DNA of 45,633 nt from NCBI GenBank assembly GCA_903926465.1, contig CAIYJE010000005.1, positions 1-45,633 on the forward strand. The letters run 5' to 3'. This document shows, one piece after another, positions 1 through 7,166 of the stretch. The stretch comes from an uncultured Planctomycetales bacterium (GTDB lineage: Bacteria; Planctomycetota; Planctomycetia; Isosphaerales; Isosphaeraceae). The stretch's first letter is position 1, and the number at the start of each line of letters is the position of its first letter. The notes beneath the pieces were generated by a model that made no database searches, was not told where the DNA came from, and saw only the letters and a list, made by a program, of their open reading frames with translations. The position numbers and the translations under genes are program-made.

Positions 1-1
1 G

Positions 2-169
2 CGCATTGTGATGAACTTCTATACGGCCAAGCGGCTACTCACGGCTCTGGCAATGACCGTCCAGCGGCATGAAGGAACCTTTGGATCAATCGAACTCGAT
101 GTTCGCCGCAGGGCAGGGGCGCTGCAGCCAACCCAGGTGCCGTTGCCAGGCTCGATTGTGCGTGACTGA
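2..169 (+). CDS. DUF3467-like protein, 3' end only
   Basis: An open frame enters from the left edge and runs 55 codons to a TGA. The visible residues include RIVMNFYTAKRLLTAL and a following RHEGTFGSIEL, which is the shape of the end of DUF3467 proteins (a short bacterial family with an R-(I/V)-x(5)-AKRLL-x-AL block followed by a Y/H-E-x-x-FG-x-I block). The 5' half lies outside the window, so no start or RBS can be judged. The function of DUF3467 is not established. Identification is by motif shape only. The frame is uninterrupted and the tail after the motif is low in recognisable features. Confidence 0.6.
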   Translation, partial: RIVMNFYTAKRLLTALAMTVQRHEGTFGSIELDVRRRAGALQPTQVPLPGSIVRD

Positions 170-226
170 CCTGCGTCCACGGCCTCACACCTATCCCTAG
201 ACCAAGCAATAGTCCGGAGCATCCTG

Positions 227-320
227 ACCGCGATTCATGATTGCGTTTCAGCGCTAGCACAACAGCCCCCGGCAGTCTCTTGGGGTTGAAAGTGTGTGCA
301 ACCCACTCGTGAACCGCGGT
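227..320 (+). repeat. Palindromic repeat element, copy 1
   Basis: About 94 bp with inverted ends (GCGATTCATGATT at the left, and the complement of a similar sequence around GTGAACCGC at the right) and a central block PuGTCTCTT(C/G)GGGTTG. It matches, in opposite orientation and with about 75-85% identity by eye, the element that interrupts the adhesin pseudogene near 18977-19060. Shared landmarks are GTCTCTT, GGGTTG, GTGTGCAACCCA/ATGTGCAACCCA and TGAACCGC. It sits between the DUF3467 stop and the next gene. Unlike the other copy I see no clear flanking duplication, which suggests that it is older. Confidence 0.6.
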
Positions 321-345
321 AAAACGGGATGCTCGGGCTGTTTTC

Positions 346-927
346 TTAGTGGGCCCGCACGCGACCACGTTGCGAGAGTACCAGCGCGGTGTGAGCTTGG
401 GGCACGGCGGTCTTGGGTGGATGGTACCCCTGGGGTGGCACCCAGATCCCAAAACTTTGACCGGCCGCGTTATCCGGCTGACGGGCCGAAACGGCAATCG
501 TGTACAGGCGGCCGTCAGAGTCGCCCCCAGCCACCCGGGCCTGCAAGTGGGTCTGGAACGAAAACGTGTAGCGGCCGACCTCGTCAGGGACCGGATGGCT
601 CTTCACGTCTCCGTGCGGCATGTCCAGCCGGTACTCGTCCACCACCAGAAAATTGGCGAGCGCTGCTCCCTGATGGGGGCCGACCTTGTAACTACCGGTC
701 ACCGTGATCGGCACATACTGGCTATTGGGTGGGTAGATAATTTGCGGGTTAATGGCCACCTTGAAATCACTGATGGTCAACAGTTCACGACGCTCCAGTG
801 CCAACCCCGCCAGATTGGGACGGCAGCTCCGGACCGGGGCCCGTTCAGCCGCCCGGCGACCAGAATAGCCCTTGTTGGTTTTGACGTCTTTGCGCTGGTG
901 TCGCCAGCGGTTTGACCTACGCCCCAT
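346..927 (-). CDS. Small secreted protein with planctomycete LExRxLL N-terminal motif
   Basis: This encodes 193 residues of unknown function. The N-terminus is rich in Arg/Lys (MGRRSNRWRHQRKDVKTN) and is followed around residues 41-53 by LAGLALERRELLT, a form of the LExRxLL motif (Pfam Planc_extracel type) that marks exported proteins in planctomycetes. The rest looks like one beta-rich domain with many short hydrophobic strands. ATG at 927 is preferred over an upstream in-frame codon because GAAGGTGG lies at a suitable distance and because the motif is then placed about 45 residues in, as in related proteins. It stands alone; the next gene (exbB) is divergent. The motif supports export, but the role is unknown. 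Confidence 0.7.
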   Translation of the reverse strand: MGRRSNRWRHQRKDVKTNKGYSGRRAAERAPVRSCRPNLAGLALERRELLTISDFKVAINPQIIYPPNSQYVPITVTGSYKVGPHQGAALANFLVVDEYRLDMPHGDVKSHPVPDEVGRYTFSFQTHLQARVAGGDSDGRLYTIAVSARQPDNAAGQSFGIWVPPQGYHPPKTAVPQAHTALVLSQRGRVRAH

Positions 928-1163
928 GCCACACCACCTTCTCTGCCAGGCCAAGTCCAGACCAAGCCGCCTGCCCGCTCCCAAGATTCTGCTTCATTCT
1001 ACTGGACAGGCAATCGGAAAGTTTGGGGTGGCCACCACACAGATAATCTCCGCGACGTAGGCAAAATATGCCGACTGCGCGTATTGCGCAGCTCACGCGG
1101 CCGTTTACCGGTTACCCACCAGCTGTGGAGAGCCATCCCCAGGCACCCAAAGCGTGGCACCGG

Positions 1164-1193
1164 TTGACAGAAACCGGGTAAAATCGGAAGAAT
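1164..1193 (+). promoter_or_regulatory. Candidate sigma-70-type promoter for exbB/exbD
   Basis: A perfect TTGACA at 1164-1169 is followed after 18 bp by AAGAAT, a 4/6 match to the -10 consensus. This would place a start site roughly 75 nt upstream of the exbB ATG at 1276. The -35 is convincing but the -10 is weak, so this is only a candidate. Confidence 0.3.
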
Positions 1194-1275
1194 CTGAAGT
1201 TGATATCCGCGGCAGAACGCAAGCGCCCGATTCTGGGCCGAGCGGCCGACGAGGCGAAGGGAGAGGAGTCCCACC

Positions 1276-2208
1276 ATGGGCCGCTATGGCCGCATCGTCT
1301 TCTTGGGTCTGGTGCTAGGCACCAGCACATCCTGGACCGAATTTTCCCAGGGGCAAGAACCGGGCCTCGAATCGATTTCGAATCCGGCTTCAGAGCCTGG
1401 ACGTAGTATCAAACGTGACCCGGGTGACAGGGGCATTGGTATTGGCCGCGAAAGCCTGTTAAGGCTGATCCAGAGTGCCAACCCCCTGCTCTGGCCGCTC
1501 ATGGCTTGTTCGGTGGTCATGGCGGGTTACATCTTCGAACGCGGACTGGCCCTGCGGCGAGCGCGGGTCATTCCCAAAGAGTTCGGCCAGCGGTTTCTGG
1601 AACGCCTGGGGCAGGGCAAGCTCGATCGGGAACGAGCCCTGGAACTTTGTCGAGCCAATGACAGCCCCCTGGCCCGGGTTTATGGCCATGCTCTGCGGTA
1701 CTGGGGCCAGCCGGCCGCCACTATTCGCCAGGCACTTGACCACGACGCCGCCAGTGAACTGCTCGGCCTCCGGAAGAATGTCCGGGTCCTGAACGCCACG
1801 GCAACCATTGCCCCGCTCCTGGGTCTGCTGGGGACCGTGGTGGGCATGGTGGAATCATTCGACGCCGTGGGTGGCGGACGCGTGGGCGGCGATTCCCGAA
1901 GCGCGGCTCTGGCCCACGGGATTAGCCTTGCACTCATGACCACCGGCGTTGGCCTGGCCATCGCCATTGTCTCAATCTGCTTCTACTACTACTACCTGCA
2001 GCGGATTGACAACCTGGTGCACGAACTTGATAACCAGGCCCGCCAGGTCATCGACCTGATCTCGGCCGAGGCGATCCGCGCCAGTATGGCTCCACCGCCC
2101 GTGATGCGGGGCCCCATGGTTGGACCAGGGCCCGATGCCGGCCCAGGCCCCGCCGCCGATCCGGGCCGGCCCCCCGGACGATCGCTCGGGCGTGTGGAAA
2201 CCCACTGA
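1276..2208 (+). CDS. exbB: MotA/TolQ/ExbB proton channel family protein
   Basis: A 310-residue inner-membrane protein of the ExbB/TolQ family, which forms the proton-conducting ring that powers TonB- or Tol-type work at the outer membrane. Three membrane segments fit the family: about 70-87 (LLWPLMACSVVMAGYIF), 174-194 (TATIAPLLGLLGTVVGMVES, the most conserved block) and 215-241 (ISLALMTTGVGLAIAIVSIC). The first 26 residues resemble a signal sequence, an extension common in longer ExbB proteins, and the C-terminal 45 residues are Pro/Gly rich and probably disordered. GGGAGAGGAG precedes the ATG. exbD follows after 75 bp in the same direction, so the pair is likely one operon. ExbB versus TolQ cannot be separated by sequence reading alone; no TonB gene is seen here. 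Confidence 0.9.
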   Translation: MGRYGRIVFLGLVLGTSTSWTEFSQGQEPGLESISNPASEPGRSIKRDPGDRGIGIGRESLLRLIQSANPLLWPLMACSVVMAGYIFERGLALRRARVIPKEFGQRFLERLGQGKLDRERALELCRANDSPLARVYGHALRYWGQPAATIRQALDHDAASELLGLRKNVRVLNATATIAPLLGLLGTVVGMVESFDAVGGGRVGGDSRSAALAHGISLALMTTGVGLAIAIVSICFYYYYLQRIDNLVHELDNQARQVIDLISAEAIRASMAPPPVMRGPMVGPGPDAGPGPAADPGRPPGRSLGRVETH

Positions 2209-2283
2209 TCGGAACGTCTCACCAGAGCCCGGTCAGGGATCGCCTGTTGACCAGGATCTTCGCCCCCAGGAAGGGACCCACTC

Positions 2284-2718
2284 ATGCTGGCCGACCGATG
2301 GCACGCCGACGAGCAACCGCACATTAACATGACACCCATGGTGGACGTTGTGCTGTGTCTGCTTGTCTTCTTCATGGTGGCCACACGGCTTTATGACTGG
2401 GATGACACCCAGTTTGAGGTCAAAGTTCCCCAGGTTGGTAGCGCGGCCCCGTTGACTACCGCCCCCGAAGACCTCGAACTTTCCATCGAGGGCCCTGGCA
2501 AAATCTCTGCGCTGGGTAAAATTTATGACCTGACCAGCCTCACGGCCCTGCTCAAGCAGGCCAAGGCCGGTTATGCCGACCAAGCCGTGCAGGTCCGTGG
2601 CGATGGCAGCCTGGCTTACCAGGCCCTGGCCGATGTCCTTTCCTGCTGTGATGAAGCCGGCATTTCCAACATCCGGCTCAGGGTCCGCCCCCGCGATGAT
2701 GGGCCCACCCGCCCCTAA
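2284..2718 (+). CDS. exbD: ExbD/TolR biopolymer transport protein
   Basis: A 144-residue protein with one N-terminal membrane segment preceded by the family signature INMTPMVDVVLCLLVFFMV. Asp21 in this segment is the expected proton-carrying residue. The remainder is a small periplasmic domain ending near residue 140, the usual ExbD length. The start is supported by AGGAAGGGA ahead of the ATG. It partners the ExbB gene just upstream; together they would convert proton motive force into movement of a TonB/Tol-like protein that is not encoded in the window. The acidic/polar residues before the membrane segment (ADEQPH) fit cytoplasmic placement of the N-terminus. Confidence 0.9.
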   Translation: MLADRWHADEQPHINMTPMVDVVLCLLVFFMVATRLYDWDDTQFEVKVPQVGSAAPLTTAPEDLELSIEGPGKISALGKIYDLTSLTALLKQAKAGYADQAVQVRGDGSLAYQALADVLSCCDEAGISNIRLRVRPRDDGPTRP

Positions 2719-2977
2719 GGCCCTGGATCCGAGGCCGGGACGGGCGAACTCCAGGTCCGCAGCGTCTGGCTCAAGTTTGAGGTCACTACCTCTCCAAGCC
2801 CCAATCAGCCACTTGATTCCCAAACACTCACACCCCGAACCGCAAGGAAAACCGGCACAGTCGTGAGAATTCACACAGAATTTGGTAGCTTGGTGGACCT
2901 TACGCAAACGTGGGCACGGCCAACTGACCACCCGGCGCCCCCTGCCCATCTGGAACGCCCGGCTTGAGACTGCCCCC

Positions 2978-3679
2978 ATGGATTCACTCATCCAGATTTT
3001 TGATGCGATTTTCCACCCCGACAAGCTGAATGAGCTGGCAACGTATCTGGGCCCCTGGCTGTACGTGGTCATGTTCGCCATCATCTTCGCCGAGACCGGC
3101 CTGGTGGTGACCCCCTTCCTGCCGGGCGATTCCCTGCTGTTCGGACTGGGCGCCATTGCCGCCGCCGAGGGGTCCAACATCAACCTGCCTCTGCTGGCAG
3201 GGCTCCTGGTGGTGGCGGCCATTCTGGGAGACGCCGTTAATTACACAATCGGCCGCTGGATTGGCCCCAAAGCATTCGCCAGTGAAAAATCCAAGCTTCT
3301 GAACAAGAAGCATCTGATCCGCGCCCATGAGTTTTACGCCAAGCACGGTGGCAAGACCATCATCCTGGCCCGGTTCGTACCCATCATCCGCACGTTTGCT
3401 CCGTTCGTGGCCGGTGTGGGCGAAATGAGCTATCTAAGATTCGCAGCCTACAACATCGTGGGTGGCGTGGTCTGGATCTTGCTCTTCTTGCTCGGCGGCT
3501 ACACCTTTGGCCAGCTTGCCTGGGTCAAATCCAATCACAAGCTCGTGTTCGGGGCCATCATCCTGATCTCGGTTCTACCGCTCATCTGGGAAGTGCTGCA
3601 GGCTCGCCTGGCCTCGAAACGGGGAGACTCGGCCCTGCTCCAGGCCACCACCCTGGGCGAAGACATCAGCAACCCCTGA
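2978..3679 (+). CDS. DedA family membrane protein (VTT domain)
   Basis: A 233-residue polytopic membrane protein of the DedA/VTT family, which in other bacteria is linked to lipid carrier recycling, envelope integrity and drug or pH resistance. Typical blocks are seen: ETGLVVTPFLPGDSLLFGLG near residue 30-55, then GRWIGPKAF, and the hallmark ILARFVPIIRTFAPFVAG with conserved Arg/Pro residues, followed by two hydrophobic helices. The ATG at 2978 is chosen over an in-frame TTG at 2882 because family members start just before the DxxxHPDKLNE-like segment and the extra 32 residues look non-coding. The gene is convergent with the histidine kinase that ends at 3817. Its specific substrate cannot be inferred. 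Confidence 0.88.
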   Translation: MDSLIQIFDAIFHPDKLNELATYLGPWLYVVMFAIIFAETGLVVTPFLPGDSLLFGLGAIAAAEGSNINLPLLAGLLVVAAILGDAVNYTIGRWIGPKAFASEKSKLLNKKHLIRAHEFYAKHGGKTIILARFVPIIRTFAPFVAGVGEMSYLRFAAYNIVGGVVWILLFLLGGYTFGQLAWVKSNHKLVFGAIILISVLPLIWEVLQARLASKRGDSALLQATTLGEDISNP

Positions 3680-3792
3680 GCCAGCTCACGCTCAGACCGG
3701 GATTGGTGCCAAGTTCGCGACGGGCACCCGTCCCAGGTTTTGGAGGCGGCATGAAAGTAGCCGAATACAATGGACCCAGCGATAACTTGACA

Positions 3793-3806
3793 CCTTGGCA
3801 CCAAGG
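3793..3806. other. Short palindrome between convergent genes
   Basis: CCTTGG-CA-CCAAGG is a perfect 6-bp inverted repeat in the 137-bp gap between the convergent dedA-like and kinase genes. It could weakly terminate from either side but has no T-run. Confidence 0.2.
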
Positions 3807-3816
3807 CATCTTGGGA

Positions 3817-6246
3817 TCAGGAGGTTGAGGTTCCAGGGACCATCATCCGACCGGCGATGGGAAGTAACACCCGGAAGGTGGTTCCCTGCCCAAATTCAGT
3901 CTTGACCTCAATCCGTCCCTGGTGTTCTTGCACGATCCCCAGACAGATCGCCAGACCCAGACCGGTCCCAACTTCCTTGGGTTTGGTTGTAAAGAACGGC
4001 TCGAAGAGCCTGGGCATGACTTCGGGGGAAATCCCCACTCCGTTGTCCGTGATCTCAATCACACCCCAGGGGGGCTCGGGATAGGTACGAATACGGATCC
4101 AACCCTCAGGCCGATTGGCCTCCTCAATCGCCTGTTGCGCATTGACCAGCAGGTTAAAGACGACTCGATGAATTTGGGCAAACACGCAGAGAATCCGAGG
4201 GCAGGCAATATCATCACGCTCAATCACAATTTTATGCGAGGAAAGCTGTTCGCGAGCCATCTCCAAGCTGGAAGTGACCAGTTCGCTCAGACCGACCGAT
4301 TCAATCACCGGTCGATCCATCAGCGCAAAGCCGCGCAAACTCTTCACGAGCTCGGCAATTTGGGTCACCCCCTTGCGGGTGCTCGCCAGAATGGGACCCA
4401 GGTTCTGGCGGATGTACGGAAGGTCAATCACCTTGGCCACGTCAACCACGGGCTGAATGAGTTCAGGACGCTGAACTTTTAGCTCTTCCCGCACGGGCTC
4501 GATCGCATCGACCATATTCATTAATTCGTGCGCATAGTCATCAATCACGGCCAGGTTGCTGACCACAAAAGCCAGCGGATTATTGATCTCATGAAGCATT
4601 CCTGCCCCCAGCAGTCCCAGCGAGGCCAGTTTCTCGGCCTGAGCAAGCCGAAGCTGCAACTTGGTTCGCTCAGACACGTCACGGATCGAAGCCAGAAACA
4701 GCTGGCGACCGGGGAGATTGATGCCCGTCAGGGCCATCTCCATGGGAAAGTGCTCGCCGTTCTTGCGTCGACCGGTCCACTCGGTATGCTTTCCCAGGTT
4801 TGTGATCAACTTGTTTTGAATGATTTGTTTGACGGCATTCGGATCTTTTGACCACCCCTCCTCGTGGATCAGGCGAGTGAACGACTGTCCCAGTACCTCT
4901 TGCTCCTGATAACCGAACAAGTGCTGGGCAGACGGGTTAAAGACCTGAATCTCACCCTCGGCACTAAACACCACAATAGCATCCAGATCCCCTTGAATCA
5001 GTGCTTCGTTCATTCGCTCTTTGATGACTCGCGCTTCTTCGGCAGTCTTATGCTTGGAGATATCGCGAGCCACGGAGAGGAGCTGGGGGCGATCCTGAAA
5101 ACGAATCGCCGTGTATACGATCTCGACCGGAAACGCGGTGCCATCTTTGCGGCGATACTCGGTCTCCATCGGAGAACTCGGGCCGGTTTGTGCCGCCTCA
5201 AAAACGGCCTGATACTTGCTGAGATCGTTACTGGGCTCGATGGCAGGCAACGTCAGGCTGAGCAAGTCGGGCTCAGCATAGCCCAATTTCTGGCACGCTG
5301 TGGAATTGGCGAACAGTATCCGCGCATCGCGGTTCAAGAAGACAATCGCATCACTGGAATGGTCACTCACCAGTTTGTAGCAAAGCAGATCTTCACACTG
5401 GTTTTCCAAAATCCGGGTCTGGTTCTGGGCCAAGGTCTCCTTGGCCTCCAGCAACGCATTCAGGGTGAGAATCTGCGACCGTGTAATCTCTGGGCTGAGA
5501 TTCAGGGGGCGTGCGTCACCGGCAAACCGCGGCCCCCCCACAAACGGCAAAAACGCGAGCTTGGTATACAGCGCCAGCGGCCGAAACAGGGCCAACTGAT
5601 CGGGGGAGATCCGTACCCGGCTGAACATCAGGACCGCGAACAGGCTGCCACCAGGCAGCAGCCCGCCAAAACCAAAAACCGAATCAATTCCGTATCGTTG
5701 CACAAACTCCGCTTGCGCAGGCAACGGGGCAGCGCCGTCGGTAGGTTCCAGATGAAAGACCTGGTAAAGCTGAGGCTCAATCGGCACCGATGGGTGGCTC
5801 TGGGGCTCCAGAACCAGGCTGGGCTCAATTTGAAGCTGTTCGAGGAGCTTGGCAATCATCGGCAATTGGCCAAGATCCTCTGGGCGCATCAGCGGAATCA
5901 CCGCGTGCGCGCTGGAACCCTGACGGTTGGTCCAGGCTGGCTCAACCCCCATGCTGCCCAGCAGCGTCAGGCACATGACCTTGGAACAGTCCGCGCGCTC
6001 CTTTACGGGCAAGCGTGCCACTGCCCGCTTCTTGAGCGATGCTTCCAGTAGGTCGACCGGCAGCGTGACAAACAGCCGGGTAAGAACGCAGGCCGGTTTC
6101 CCCTCCTCGTCGCACAGCTCGTGAAACAGGGTTTCAGCAATCCGCTGGGCGGCTGCTTCCATGGAGTCACAGTCATCACGCAGGTGATGCAAGCGACGAC
6201 CCAGGCCGATAAGTTCCGAGAATTGCAGCTCATCAAGGTTGAGCAT
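3817..6246 (-). CDS. PAS-domain sensor histidine kinase A
   Basis: An 809-residue soluble sensor kinase (no membrane segment seen). Residues 1-250 form an unrecognised domain that is shared with kinase B at 7167-9572 (shared blocks include LTLLGS, EPQ-YQVFH and SVFGFGGLLPG). Two PAS domains follow (about 295-405 and 415-535), each with the FPVE/FPME strand. The dimerisation box LHEINNPLAF places the phospho-acceptor at His552. The ATPase domain has an N-box (NLLVNAQQAIEE), G1 (DNGVGIS) and G2 (GTGLGLAIC). ATG 6246 is preferred over an upstream GTG because MLNLDELQF aligns with MFNL of kinase B, AGGA precedes it, and His552 then has the same number in both. The gene lies downstream of the response regulator and has no adjacent regulator of its own downstream. 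Confidence 0.9.
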   Translation of the reverse strand: MLNLDELQFSELIGLGRRLHHLRDDCDSMEAAAQRIAETLFHELCDEEGKPACVLTRLFVTLPVDLLEASLKKRAVARLPVKERADCSKVMCLTLLGSMGVEPAWTNRQGSSAHAVIPLMRPEDLGQLPMIAKLLEQLQIEPSLVLEPQSHPSVPIEPQLYQVFHLEPTDGAAPLPAQAEFVQRYGIDSVFGFGGLLPGGSLFAVLMFSRVRISPDQLALFRPLALYTKLAFLPFVGGPRFAGDARPLNLSPEITRSQILTLNALLEAKETLAQNQTRILENQCEDLLCYKLVSDHSSDAIVFLNRDARILFANSTACQKLGYAEPDLLSLTLPAIEPSNDLSKYQAVFEAAQTGPSSPMETEYRRKDGTAFPVEIVYTAIRFQDRPQLLSVARDISKHKTAEEARVIKERMNEALIQGDLDAIVVFSAEGEIQVFNPSAQHLFGYQEQEVLGQSFTRLIHEEGWSKDPNAVKQIIQNKLITNLGKHTEWTGRRKNGEHFPMEMALTGINLPGRQLFLASIRDVSERTKLQLRLAQAEKLASLGLLGAGMLHEINNPLAFVVSNLAVIDDYAHELMNMVDAIEPVREELKVQRPELIQPVVDVAKVIDLPYIRQNLGPILASTRKGVTQIAELVKSLRGFALMDRPVIESVGLSELVTSSLEMAREQLSSHKIVIERDDIACPRILCVFAQIHRVVFNLLVNAQQAIEEANRPEGWIRIRTYPEPPWGVIEITDNGVGISPEVMPRLFEPFFTTKPKEVGTGLGLAICLGIVQEHQGRIEVKTEFGQGTTFRVLLPIAGRMMVPGTSTS

Positions 6247-6267
6247 CAAGAAAATCCTGCCTGGGAC

Positions 6268-6316
6268 GATACGGCACCTGCAGATCAGCGGCACCACGGC
6301 TGAAGCTTAGGTCGCC
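6268..6316 (-). promoter_or_regulatory. Conserved leader blocks upstream of kinase A
   Basis: Reading toward the kinase A start on the minus strand, GGCGACCTAA (6307-6316) is followed by GTGCCGTATC (6268-6277) and then the ATG at 6246. The same two 10-mers precede kinase B (9634-9643 and 9592-9601) at nearly the same distances, although the sequence between them has diverged. The blocks are either leftovers of the gene duplication or conserved control sites; the spacing to the ATG differs by 2 nt, so they are not part of a shared longer coding frame. Confidence 0.35.
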
Positions 6317-6474
6317 AGATCCGCCGGCATACGTGGTGTTCCTGTGAATCACCATGGAGTATCGGAAGCCCAAGTCCTGCGAAAGCCCAAGGTCACGAGG
6401 CGCACGGGGTCATGAAGCCGTCGGTTTAGGAACCACGAACATCAAGAAACCTCCCCTTTTAGTGACGGAAGCGA

Positions 6475-6492
6475 GGAATGAACGGAATGGAC
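6475..6492. repeat. GAATGGAC-type short repeat
   Basis: GGAATGAACGGAATGGAC consists of two 9-bp near-copies. Similar GAATGGAC/GTCCATTC units occur in the gaps at 22050-22082 and 27492-27539. Confidence 0.4.
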
Positions 6493-6641
6493 ACGCCTGA
6501 CGCCTGAGTGGCCTGGCCTGGTCGATCATGTCTCTCCATTCCATCTATCAGGCCCATACTTAATCCTGAGATTCACAGACCGTACGCACCAAGACCAACC
6601 GCGCCAAGGTCTCTGAATCATCAGGCCCCCCTGGACCCTGG

Positions 6642-7163
6642 CTAACTGGGCTCCAGGGCTTCCAGGCACGCTCGCAGCATCTGGTTCTCTTCCTGGGCTT
6701 GCTTCAGAGCCTGGCGACAGTTTGCTAGTTCTTCGAACGTTTGAAAGATCCGGTGATACTCCACTGCCGCGTCATCCACCGCAGTGATCAGTTCCTCGGG
6801 ATACCAGGGTTTGCTGATGAAGCGGTAAACATGCCCTTGATTGACGGCGCTCACCAAGGATTCCAGGTCGGTATACCCTGTGTAAAGCATCCGGATTGCC
6901 TGCGGATACTTGGACTTCATCTTCGCCAGCATCTCAACCCCGGTCACGTCCGGCATCCGCTGATCGGTCAGGATAATCTCGACTTCGTGCTTGGACATCA
7001 GCTCAATGCCCTCGGCCGCGGAATGCGCGCGAAACACGTTGTAACGCCGACGTAGCAGGTGGTAAACCGTATTGCACACCTCGGGCTCGTCATCCACAAC
7101 CATCAGACCGTGTCGATGTTGCGCTTCACTTACTCCTGTGGCTTGGGACTCCGCAGCCGTCAT
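6642..7163 (-). CDS. Response regulator (REC domain with helical tail)
   Basis: A 173-residue protein with a receiver domain at about residues 19-135: acidic pair in MVVDDEP, phospho-acceptor Asp67 in LTDQRMP, a Thr in MLYTGY and a Lys in ISKPW. This fits the RpfG/HupR-like receiver subfamily. There is no DNA-binding or enzymatic output domain; residues 140-173 look like an amphipathic coiled coil (FEELANCRQALKQAQEENQM). The gene starts 3 nt after the kinase B stop, with AAGGAG embedded in the end of the kinase, so the two are translationally linked. It probably receives phosphate from kinase B, and perhaps from kinase A. With no output domain it may act by protein contact or as a phosphate sink. 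Confidence 0.9.
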   Translation of the reverse strand: MTAAESQATGVSEAQHRHGLMVVDDEPEVCNTVYHLLRRRYNVFRAHSAAEGIELMSKHEVEIILTDQRMPDVTGVEMLAKMKSKYPQAIRMLYTGYTDLESLVSAVNQGHVYRFISKPWYPEELITAVDDAAVEYHRIFQTFEELANCRQALKQAQEENQMLRACLEALEPS

Positions 7164-7166
7164 GTG

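Larger units (their letters stand above)
6247..6641. other. 395-bp gap between response regulator and kinase A
   Basis: No credible coding frame is seen. The left part holds two short blocks that are shared with the region upstream of kinase B (see 6268-6316), and 6475-6492 carries the GAATGGAC motif also seen at 22 kb and 27.5 kb. The gap is long enough for kinase A to have its own promoter rather than to be read only from the upstream genes. Confidence 0.4.

Noticed and set aside
4864-6051. Long plus-strand frame opposite kinase A
   Set aside because: It is antisense to a clear histidine kinase with all catalytic boxes; its residue make-up is Gln/Arg/Leu-rich and matches no family.
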